Source of the DNA: an uncultured Mucilaginibacter sp.
Lineage (GTDB): Bacteria; Bacteroidota; Bacteroidia; Sphingobacteriales; Sphingobacteriaceae
Direction of reading: 5' to 3'
Assembly: GCA_903885865.1 (NCBI GenBank)
Contig: CAISKH010000012.1
Location: forward strand, 1 to 23,854
DNA length: 23,854 bases
Each line of letters starts with the position of its first letter. Position 1 is the stretch's first letter. The notes beneath the pieces were generated by a model. It made no database searches. It saw only the letters and a program-made list of their open reading frames with translations, and was not told where the DNA came from. The position numbers and the translations under genes were made by a program. Of the stretch, positions 16,367-22,833 are shown one piece after another.

Positions 16367-17769
16367 ACCAATTCTTCAATTAACGTTCTCGGGTCTGTAA
16401 CTTTACCTGTAACTGCAGCAGCAGCAGCAACTAACGGACTGGCCAGCATGGTCCTTGAACCCGGGCCCTGCCTGCCTTCAAAATTTCTGTTCGAGGTGCT
16501 TACCGCGTATTTTCCGGCTGGTACTTTATCATCGTTCATCGCTAAGCAAGCGGAGCAACCCGGTTGGCGCAATTCAAACCCGGCTTCGGTTAAGATATCC
16601 AGCAAGCCTTCTTCTTTGATTTGCGCCTCTACAATGTGCGATCCGGGTACTAACCAGGCTGTAACGTTATCAGCCTTATGCTTACCCTTTACTAACGAAG
16701 TAAACGCCCTGAAATCTTCTATTCGGCCATTGGTACAGCTACCCACAAACACAAAATCAACCGGTTTGCCTATCATTGCATCGCCTTCATGGAAACCCAT
16801 ATAGCCTAATGATTTAGCATAGGTTGCCGCGCCGCCTTCCGCATGGGCCGCATCAGGGATATCGTGAGAAATTCCCATTCCCATGCCGGGGTTTGTTCCG
16901 TATGTTATCATGGGTTCGATACTTGAACCATCGAAGGTTAGTTCTTTATCAAAAACAGCATCGGCGTCAGTTTTTAATGTTTTGTAATAGGCCAGGGCTT
17001 TATCCCAGGCGTCGCCTTTAGGGGTAAATTCGCGGCCCTTCACATAATTTATCGTGGTTTCATCCGGGGCGATCATGCCGCCGCGGGCTCCCATTTCAAT
17101 GCTTAAATTACAAACCGTCATACGGCCCTCCATGCTCATGTTTTCAAAAACATCACCGGCATATTCAACAAAATAGCCGGTTGCGCCCGAAGTGGTCAGC
17201 TGCGAAATAATAAATAAGGCAACATCTTTCGGCGTAACACCTACTCCTAATTTCCCGTTGATATTGATGCGCATTTTTTTAGGCTTAGGCTGCATAATAC
17301 ATTGTGTAGCCAAAACCATTTCTACTTCGGACGTGCCGATACCAAAAGCTATGGCACCAAAAGCGCCGTGCGTAGAGGTATGCGAATCGCCGCAAACAAT
17401 AGTTGCGCCGGGTTGCGTAATGCCATATTCAGGGCCAACAACGTGCACTATGCCATTTTTTTGATGGCCCAGGCCCCAGTAACTGATGCCATATTCATTG
17501 GAATTAGACTCCAATGCTTTTAACTGGTTAGCCGAAAGCGGATCAGCAACCGGCAAATGCTGGTTAATGGTTGGCGTGTTATGATCGGCCGTAGCAAATG
17601 TACGGTTGGGATATAAAACCTTTATCCCCCGGCTCTTTAACCCTAAAAAGGCTACCGGGCTTGTAACTTCGTGTATAAGGTGACGGTCAATAAAAAGCAC
17701 ATCAGGGCCGCCTTCAATTTTACGCACCACGTGTGCGTCCCACACCTTATCAAATAATGTCTTGCTCAT
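16363..17769 (-). CDS. leuC: 3-isopropylmalate dehydratase large subunit
   Basis: A 468-residue aconitase-family protein, the usual LeuC length. The [4Fe-4S] cluster ligands are visible as the Cys in VFVGSCTNGRIEDF and the CxxC in QPGCSACLAMNDD. Other landmarks are DRHLIHEVTSP near the N-terminus, CGDSHTSTHGAFGAIAFGIG, and RNFEGRQGPGSRTMLASP near the end. It forms the catalytic dehydratase with LeuD. It begins 41 bp after the leuA stop; the leader is AT-rich with two TTTATA-type heptads and no Shine-Dalgarno sequence. Confidence 0.97.
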   Translation of the reverse strand: MSKTLFDKVWDAHVVRKIEGGPDVLFIDRHLIHEVTSPVAFLGLKSRGIKVLYPNRTFATADHNTPTINQHLPVADPLSANQLKALESNSNEYGISYWGLGHQKNGIVHVVGPEYGITQPGATIVCGDSHTSTHGAFGAIAFGIGTSEVEMVLATQCIMQPKPKKMRININGKLGVGVTPKDVALFIISQLTTSGATGYFVEYAGDVFENMSMEGRMTVCNLSIEMGARGGMIAPDETTINYVKGREFTPKGDAWDKALAYYKTLKTDADAVFDKELTFDGSSIEPMITYGTNPGMGMGISHDIPDAAHAEGGAATYAKSLGYMGFHEGDAMIGKPVDFVFVGSCTNGRIEDFRAFTSLVKGKHKADNVTAWLVPGSHIVEAQIKEEGLLDILTEAGFELRQPGCSACLAMNDDKVPAGKYAVSTSNRNFEGRQGPGSRTMLASPLVAAAAAVTGKVTDPRTLIEELV

Positions 17770-17772
17770 TTT

Positions 17773-17786
17773 TTTATAGTTTATAA
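17773..17786. repeat. Two TTTATAR heptads before leuC
   Basis: TTTATAG (17773) and TTTATAA (17780) are adjacent and start 4 bp from the leuC start codon. The same two heptamers occur in the array before leuB at 14045-14072. With only two units and an AT-rich sequence, this alone is weak. Confidence 0.4.
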
Positions 17787-17789
17787 TTC

Positions 17790-17807
17790 ACCTTTTTTTG
17801 AAAAGGT
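17790..17807 (-). other. Short hairpin just after the leuA stop
   Basis: ACCTTTT (17790-17796) and AAAAGGT (17801-17807) form a perfect 7-bp inverted repeat with a 4-nt loop, 3 bp downstream of the leuA TAA. It is AT-rich and no U tract follows on the transcribed strand, so it may be a processing or pausing hairpin and not a terminator. Confidence 0.3.
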
Positions 17808-17810
17808 AGG

Positions 17811-18974
17811 TTATGCAAATTTTTTGTCGCCTGCCAATATTAACAGATCTTCATCAGTTATATCCAATTTGCTGTCGGCCAATGTCAAAAAGCGATGATA
17901 AGCATCGGCCAATTCTTCCTTGCTCAGGTTATAGCCTAACCGTTCCAAATGGAACTTTAAGGCATGTCTGCCGCTGCGGGCCGTAAGCACGATACTCGCG
18001 TTAGGGAAACCAACATCCTCGGGCCTGATGATCTCATAATTTTCGCGATTTTTCAGGAACCCGTCCTGGTGTATACCCGAACTATGCGCAAAGGCATTGC
18101 TGCCAACAATAGCCTTATTGGGCTGTACCGGCATACGCATTTGTGTGCTTACCATTTGGCTCAACTCATAGAAGTTTTTAGTATTGATATTGGTATGTAA
18201 GCCTAATCTTGGGTGTGTTTTTAACACCATCACTACTTCCTCGATAGAAGTATTGCCCGCCCGCTCGCCAATCCCGTTTATAGTACCCTCAATTTGACGT
18301 GCGCCATTTTGCAGGCCCGCTATGGAGTTTGCTGTAGCTAAACCCAGGTCATTGTGACAATGCACAGATATAACCGCTTTGTCAATATTTTTTACGTTTT
18401 CCTTTAAAAATTTTATTTTTTCGCCATATTGATCAGGCAGGCAGTAGCCGTTTGTATCAGGTATGTTTACTACAGTAGCGCCCGCTGCAATAACAGCCTC
18501 TATCATTTTTGCCAGGAAATGAATGTCGGCACGGCCAGCATCTTCAGCATAAAACTCAATATCCTCCACAAATTTTTTGGCATATTTTACAGCTTCAACT
18601 GCGCGCACCAATATCTCCTCGCGGGTGCTGTTAAATTTGTTTTTAATGTGCATGTCTGACGATCCGATACCGGTGTGTATGCGCGGATGCCGGGCATATT
18701 TTAATGCCTCAACAGCAACATCAATATCCCCTTTTATAGCACGGGTAAGGGCGCATACGGTTGGATTTTTCACAGCCTTTGATATCTCTACCACGCTTTG
18801 AAAATCGCCGGGACTTGATATAGGGAAACCGGCTTCAATAATATCCACGCCCAATGCTTCCAGTTCATGGGCTATTTCTATTTTCTCAGGGGTAGTCAAT
18901 TGACAGCCCGGTACCTGCTCGCCATCGCGGAGCGTGGTATCAAAAACATAGACTCGGTTGGGATCGTGTAACAT
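17811..18974 (-). CDS. leuA: 2-isopropylmalate synthase, short form without regulatory domain
   Basis: A 387-residue HMGL-like acyltransferase. It has VFDTTLRDGEQVPGCQL, EAGFPISSPGDF, IGSSDMHIKNKF (the His typical of isopropylmalate synthases, where citramalate synthase has Leu), VNIPDTNGYCLPDQYGEKI and the metal-binding HCHNDLGLATAN. After the second subdomain it stops near ITDEDLLILAGDKKFA. The C-terminal LeuA_dimer domain of about 130 residues that binds leucine in E. coli-type enzymes is missing, although the frame closes normally and no truncation is visible. It condenses acetyl-CoA with 2-oxoisovalerate, the committing step to leucine. Without the domain, classic leucine feedback is not expected. 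It starts 133 bp after ilvC, and a large inverted repeat fills that spacer. Homocitrate synthase is less likely given the leuCDB neighbours. Confidence 0.93.
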   Translation of the reverse strand: MLHDPNRVYVFDTTLRDGEQVPGCQLTTPEKIEIAHELEALGVDIIEAGFPISSPGDFQSVVEISKAVKNPTVCALTRAIKGDIDVAVEALKYARHPRIHTGIGSSDMHIKNKFNSTREEILVRAVEAVKYAKKFVEDIEFYAEDAGRADIHFLAKMIEAVIAAGATVVNIPDTNGYCLPDQYGEKIKFLKENVKNIDKAVISVHCHNDLGLATANSIAGLQNGARQIEGTINGIGERAGNTSIEEVVMVLKTHPRLGLHTNINTKNFYELSQMVSTQMRMPVQPNKAIVGSNAFAHSSGIHQDGFLKNRENYEIIRPEDVGFPNASIVLTARSGRHALKFHLERLGYNLSKEELADAYHRFLTLADSKLDITDEDLLILAGDKKFA

Positions 18975-18981
18975 ATTGTTT

Positions 18982-19107
18982 TTAGATTTGAGATGTTAGA
19001 TTTGAGATTCAGACCTGTCATCGATTAAATGTCATTGTATTTCTTTATGAGAGATAGGCGTAAGATTCAAGATACTCATATCTCAAATCTCACGTCTCAA
19101 ATCTCAA
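18982..19107. repeat. Large inverted repeat made of heptads between ilvC and leuA
   Basis: The leuA-side arm (18982-19009) contains four 7-bp units of T[TG]AGAT[TG], so the 13-mer TTAGATTTGAGAT occurs twice 14 bp apart. The ilvC-side arm (19073-19107) contains five units of ATCTCAA type, with TCTCAAATCTCA twice 14 bp apart. Positions 18982-19008 and 19080-19106 are complementary at 24 of 27 positions, with a 71-bp loop. The outer end of one arm touches the ilvC stop (19108) and the other ends 7 bp before the leuA start codon. Confidence 0.85.
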
Positions 19108-20166
19108 CTATGCTTCTACAGCCTGGTTTTCCGGGCGTAAACTGCGTACAGTTTTACCTGCCTGCCATAGTTCGCTATCGCGCAGTTCTTTCAATTCCGC
19201 GTCTAATTTTTCGCGATAATCGGCCTTGCTGTTCGAATCAATTGATTTTTGCGATTCAACACCTGTTGCCACGCTTTTGTACAAGTCTTCAAATACCGGT
19301 TTTGTAGCATCGCGGAATTTTTTCCACCAATCCAAAGCGCCGCGTTGCGCGGTGGTTGAGCAATTGGCATACATCCAGTCCATACCGTTTTCAGCAACCA
19401 ATGGCATTAATGATTGGGTTAATTCTTCAACTGTTTCGTTAAACGATTCGGAAGGAGAGTGGCCGTTGCTGCGTAATACTTCATACTGGGCAGCAAAAAT
19501 ACCCTGTATACAGCCCATTAGTGTGCCGCGCTCGCCGGTAAGGTCACTAAATACTTCCTTTCTGAAATCGGTTTCAAATAAATAACCGCTGCCTACAGCT
19601 ATACCTAAAGCAATAACGCGGTCGAAAGCACGGCCCGTAGCATCCTGGAATATGGCGTAGCTTGAATTTAAGCCGCGACCCTGTAAAAACATACGGCGCA
19701 ATGAAGTACCTGATCCTTTTGGAGCCACTAAAAATACGTCAACATCCCTTGGTGGAACAATGCCGGTTTGTTCGTTAAACGTGATACCGAAGCCATGTGA
19801 AAAATATAAAGCTTTACCCGGAGTTAAATGTTTTTTAACGGTTGGCCATAATGCAATTTGAGCGGCGTCGCTTAATAAATAGCAAATTACGGTTCCTCTT
19901 TCTAATGCTTCTTCAATTTCAAAAAGGGTTTCGCCCGGTACAAAGCCATCGCTGATAGCTTTATCCCATGTTTTTGAATTTTTACGCTGACCAACAATAA
20001 CGTTGATACCGTTGTCTTTTTGATTAAGCGCCTGGCCGGGGCCCTGAACGCCATAGCCGATAACAGCTACTACTTCATTTTTTAAAATGCTTTGTGCCTT
20101 TGATAAAGGAAACTCCTCGCGGGTTACTACATTTTCTTCCGTAGTGCCGAAAATTAATTTTGCCAT
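19108..20166 (-). CDS. ilvC: Ketol-acid reductoisomerase, short fungal Ilv5-like type
   Basis: A 352-residue NAD(P)H-dependent enzyme converting 2-acetolactate and 2-aceto-2-hydroxybutyrate to dihydroxy acids. The Rossmann motif is GYGVQGPGQALNQKDNG (residues 37-53), followed by the phosphate-binding loop VGQRKNSKTW with Arg61, Lys62 and Ser64, which suggests NADPH. SHGFGITF holds the SHG histidine (124). The metal ligands are Asp208 and Glu212 in FSDLTGERG. Many segments match yeast Ilv5 as I recall it (LLSDAAQ, APKGSG, NGHSPSE, CSTTA-RGALDW, KPVF-DLY, LRPENQ), more than they match E. coli IlvC. It lies between ilvN and leuA, with repeat-filled spacers of about 132 bp on both sides. Confidence 0.95.
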   Translation of the reverse strand: MAKLIFGTTEENVVTREEFPLSKAQSILKNEVVAVIGYGVQGPGQALNQKDNGINVIVGQRKNSKTWDKAISDGFVPGETLFEIEEALERGTVICYLLSDAAQIALWPTVKKHLTPGKALYFSHGFGITFNEQTGIVPPRDVDVFLVAPKGSGTSLRRMFLQGRGLNSSYAIFQDATGRAFDRVIALGIAVGSGYLFETDFRKEVFSDLTGERGTLMGCIQGIFAAQYEVLRSNGHSPSESFNETVEELTQSLMPLVAENGMDWMYANCSTTAQRGALDWWKKFRDATKPVFEDLYKSVATGVESQKSIDSNSKADYREKLDAELKELRDSELWQAGKTVRSLRPENQAVEA

Positions 20167-20186
20167 TGTTTTAGTTTTTATTGTTT

Positions 20187-20265
20187 GATTTTCACCGATG
20201 TTTTATTTTGATTTCACCGATTTGGTTTATGTTACTTGTTTAATATTGATTTCACTGATTTTCAA
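20187..20265. repeat. Three direct copies of GATTTCACCGAT between ilvN and ilvC
   Basis: GATTTTCACCGATG (20187), GATTTCACCGATTTG (20210) and GATTTCACTGATTTTC (20248) are direct repeats in the ilvC leader. Inside a copy GATTTCACY is followed at once by another GATTT, a 9-bp period, so this spacer is built on a 9-10 bp word and not the heptads of the other spacers. Confidence 0.6.
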
Positions 20266-20273
20266 CCCTTATT

Positions 20274-20301
20274 GCTCCCCCTTCAGGGGGCTGGGGGGTT
20301 A
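20274..20301. repeat. GC-rich palindromic element, copy A, at the ilvN stop
   Basis: CTCCCCCTTCAGGGGG is followed by CTGGGGGGTTA. The core CCCCCT-TC-AGGGGG is a perfect palindromic stem, and the terminal TTA is the complement of the ilvN TAA stop codon. Two more copies flank the ilvD-ilvB spacer. Confidence 0.8.
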
Positions 20302-20922
20302 CATCGTAAATACTTTTTGCCCTTTATTTAAATATTCATTTTCTATTACTTCCTCACCCGGTTCCAGGCGTTCAAATTCGCGTAGTTTGGCGTTAAAGCC
20401 TTCGCTGTCTTTTATGATTGCTACCCTGGCGCTGCGTACAAATTCTATAAGGCCGTAAGGCTGTAGTATATTGATCAGGTTATCGGTTTCTTCGCGATGG
20501 CCGGTTGTTTCAAACACGGTATAATCTTTACGGATAACCACTGCCCGCGCGCCGTTTTCACGCAGCAATCGCTCAACACTTACCTTCTCGGCAATTACAT
20601 CGGTTGATACTTTGTAAAGCGCCAGCTCCTGCCATATTACATCCTGGTTGGTATGGTAGTATACTTTTAAAACCTCTACCTGTTTTTCTATCTGTCGGGT
20701 AAGCTTGCGTACCACTTCTTCCGATTCGGTTATTACGATATTAAAGCGGTGAATACTCTCGATCTCCGACGGAGAAGTATTCAAACTATCAATATTTATT
20801 TTGCGGCGGGTGAATATAATAGCAATGCGGCTTAGTAAACCTATTTGGTTTTCTGTATAAACGGTGATGTTATATTCCTGCTTTTCTATGTCTTGATTGC
20901 TCATTGTCTTAAAATTAGTCAT
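20299..20922 (-). CDS. ilvN: Acetolactate synthase small (regulatory) subunit
   Basis: A 207-residue protein with an N-terminal ACT domain (YNITVYTENQIGLLSRIAII, then FTRRKINIDSLNTSPSE and RFNIVI). The C-terminal ALS_ss_C-like domain follows (RLLRENGARAVVIRKDYTVF, LINILQPYGLIEFVRSARVA). It activates IlvB and gives valine feedback in known systems. It is longer than E. coli IlvH (163 residues), with extra charged residues at the C-terminus ending KGQKVFTM. Two in-frame ATGs are possible, 20922 and 20904; the first is given, but neither has a clear ribosome-binding site. It begins 59 bp after ilvB. Confidence 0.94.
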   Translation of the reverse strand: MTNFKTMSNQDIEKQEYNITVYTENQIGLLSRIAIIFTRRKINIDSLNTSPSEIESIHRFNIVITESEEVVRKLTRQIEKQVEVLKVYYHTNQDVIWQELALYKVSTDVIAEKVSVERLLRENGARAVVIRKDYTVFETTGHREETDNLINILQPYGLIEFVRSARVAIIKDSEGFNAKLREFERLEPGEEVIENEYLNKGQKVFTM

Positions 20923-20951
20923 TTAGCTTCGCTGTCGTTAGGTTGTTCTTA

Positions 20952-20986
20952 CCTTTCAGCTTTCGCCTTTTACCTTTCACCTTATT
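20952..20986. repeat. Heptad array, CCTTTCA-type x5, at the ilvB stop
   Basis: Five consecutive 7-bp units start at 20952, 20959, 20966, 20973 and 20980: CCTTTCA twice exactly and three variants. The last unit contains the complement of the ilvB TAA stop (20982-20984). It occupies about half of the 59-bp ilvB-ilvN spacer. Confidence 0.65.
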
Positions 20987-22721
20987 TCAGTCTGATCTCA
21001 CTTACACTGCATCCCTGCGGTACCATCGGGAACACATTGTTTTCCTTGGTTACCATTACTTCCAATAAGAAAGAACCTTTATTGTTGATCATTTCATTTA
21101 AAGCGCCGGGCAGTTCCGCACGGTCTGTAATACATTTGCCCGGTATGCGGTACGCTGCTGCAACAGCCACAAAATCGGGGCTTTCAATATCCACAAATGA
21201 ATAGCGACGGTCATTAAACAACTCTTGCCATTGGCGCACCATACCTAAAAAGCGATTGTTAAGAATGATGATCTTTACATCGACCCCCGTTTGCATAATA
21301 GTGCCTAATTCCTGTAAGGTCATTTGGAAACCACCATCGCCTATAATAGCTACAACAGTTTTGTCTTGGGCGCCGTATTTAGCGCCTATGGCCGCTGGCA
21401 ATGCAAATCCCATAGTACCGAGGCCGCCGCTGGTTATGTTGCTGCGGGTGTTATTAAACTGCGCGTACCGGCAGGCTACCATTTGGTGCTGGCCAACATC
21501 AGTAACAATTATGGCTTCGCCATGGGTAAGGTCGTTTAGTTGTTTGATCACTTCGCCCATGGTCATTTCGCCCGAGGTTGGGTTTAATTCATCATGAATT
21601 ACCGCCTCAACTTCCTGCCTTGTGTACTCTCTGAATTTATTTAACCACGCGGTATGTTGTTTTTGTTCAACCAATGAGGTAAGTAAAGGCAGGGTCTCTT
21701 TACAATCGCCCCAAACAGGCACGGTTGTTTTTACATTTTTATCTATCTCGGCAGGGTCAATATCCAAATGGATAACCTTTGCCTGTTTGGCATATTTATC
21801 AAGTCGGCCCGTAACACGGTCGTCAAAACGCATCCCGATCGCTATCAATACATCACACTCGTTGGTTAATACATTGGGGCCATAGTTGCCGTGCATGCCC
21901 AGCATACCCACATTAAGCGGGTGACTTGTTGGAATAGCGCCCGCGCCCAGGATGGTCCAGGCAGCAGGGATACCGCTTTTTTCGACAAAAGTTTTAAACT
22001 CCTGTTCGGCGCTACCTAATATTACGCCCTGCCCCCATATAATAAATGGCTTTTTGGCTTTGTTAATTAATTCGGCGGCCTGCTCAACGTACGGCATACG
22101 CACAATTGGCTTTGGCCGGTAACTGCGGATATGGTTACAAGGCGTATAGCCTTCGTAATCAAACAGCTGGATTTGGGCGTTCTTGGTAATATCAATTAAT
22201 ACCGGCCCCGGCCTGCCGCTTTTGGCAATATAAAATGCTTTGGCCAATACTTCCGGAATTTCGGTAGCATCAGTTACCTGGTAGTTCCATTTGGTAACCG
22301 GGTTGGTAATGTTAATTACATCTGTTTCCTGGAAAGCATCCGTCCCTAATAAATGAGCGAATACCTGCCCGGTTATACATACTAAAGGTGTACTGTCTAT
22401 TTGCGCATCGGCCAAACCTGTTACCAGGTTGGTTGCGCCAGGCCCGCTGGTGGCGAATACCACACCCACTTTTCCCGAAGTACGCGCATAACCCTGCCCG
22501 GCATGTATACCGCCCTGTTCGTGCCTCACCAGGATATGGTTGAGTTTTTCGTTATAATCATACAAAGCATCATAAATAGGCATAATAGCGCCCCCCGGAT
22601 AACCGAAGATGGTATCAACGCCCTCCGCTATCAATGCTTCCAATAAGGCAACAGAGCCCGAAATATTTACGGTTTCCTTCTCTGCGGTTTTGTTTAGTAT
22701 TTCCTGTTGTGCAACTTCCAT
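20982..22721 (-). CDS. ilvB: Acetolactate synthase large (catalytic) subunit
   Basis: A 579-residue thiamine diphosphate enzyme. The N-terminal pyrimidine-binding domain has FGYPGGAIMPIYDAL and the catalytic Glu68 in VRHEQGGIHAGQGYA. The middle domain has GMHGNYGPNV and IGMRFDDRVTG. The C-terminal pyrophosphate-binding domain has IGDGGFQMTLQELGTIM ending in the ILNNRFLGMVRQWQ segment (GDG...NN motif). It joins two pyruvates to acetolactate, or pyruvate and 2-oxobutyrate to acetohydroxybutyrate. The FAD-type residue pattern and the adjacent regulatory subunit mark the anabolic enzyme and not the catabolic AlsS. The start codon directly touches copy B of the GC-rich palindrome. Confidence 0.97.
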   Translation of the reverse strand: MEVAQQEILNKTAEKETVNISGSVALLEALIAEGVDTIFGYPGGAIMPIYDALYDYNEKLNHILVRHEQGGIHAGQGYARTSGKVGVVFATSGPGATNLVTGLADAQIDSTPLVCITGQVFAHLLGTDAFQETDVINITNPVTKWNYQVTDATEIPEVLAKAFYIAKSGRPGPVLIDITKNAQIQLFDYEGYTPCNHIRSYRPKPIVRMPYVEQAAELINKAKKPFIIWGQGVILGSAEQEFKTFVEKSGIPAAWTILGAGAIPTSHPLNVGMLGMHGNYGPNVLTNECDVLIAIGMRFDDRVTGRLDKYAKQAKVIHLDIDPAEIDKNVKTTVPVWGDCKETLPLLTSLVEQKQHTAWLNKFREYTRQEVEAVIHDELNPTSGEMTMGEVIKQLNDLTHGEAIIVTDVGQHQMVACRYAQFNNTRSNITSGGLGTMGFALPAAIGAKYGAQDKTVVAIIGDGGFQMTLQELGTIMQTGVDVKIIILNNRFLGMVRQWQELFNDRRYSFVDIESPDFVAVAAAYRIPGKCITDRAELPGALNEMINNKGSFLLEVMVTKENNVFPMVPQGCSVSEIRLK

Positions 22722-22748
22722 AACCCCCTAACCCCCTGAAGGGGGAAT
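22722..22748. repeat. GC-rich palindromic element, copy B (inverted), at the ilvB start
   Basis: Read on the - strand this is TTCCCCCTTCAGGGGG followed by TTAGGGGGTT and then the A of the ilvB ATG. It has the same core as copies A and C but the opposite orientation. It differs from copy C at 4 of 27 positions. It lies where a ribosome-binding site would be, so folding would affect ilvB translation. Confidence 0.8.
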
Positions 22749-22806
22749 TTTTTTTAAGTTATTTAATATTTTTTCTCATCTCATTTCCACGACTTTCGCC
22801 CTAGAG

Positions 22807-22833
22807 TTCCCCCTTTAGGGGGTCGGGGGGTTA
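22807..22833. repeat. GC-rich palindromic element, copy C, at the ilvD stop
   Basis: TTCCCCCTTTAGGGGG is followed by TCGGGGGGTTA, where TTA is the complement of the ilvD stop codon. Together with copy B 58 bp away it makes an inverted pair that brackets the ilvD-ilvB spacer; the AT-rich middle contains no other signal. Confidence 0.8.

Noticed and set aside
17790..17807. Intrinsic terminator between leuA and leuC
   Set aside because: The stem is AT-rich and no U tract follows on the transcribed strand; leuC begins 20 bp further on in the same pathway operon.
14045..20986. CRISPR array or coding tandem repeat
   Set aside because: Units are 7 bp with no spacers of 25-40 bp and no cas genes; the 7-bp period breaks the reading frame.
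22751..22806. Leader-peptide attenuator for branched-chain amino acids between ilvD and ilvB
   Set aside because: No short reading frame rich in Leu, Ile or Val codons is seen; a true leader would be expected before ilvD, outside the window.
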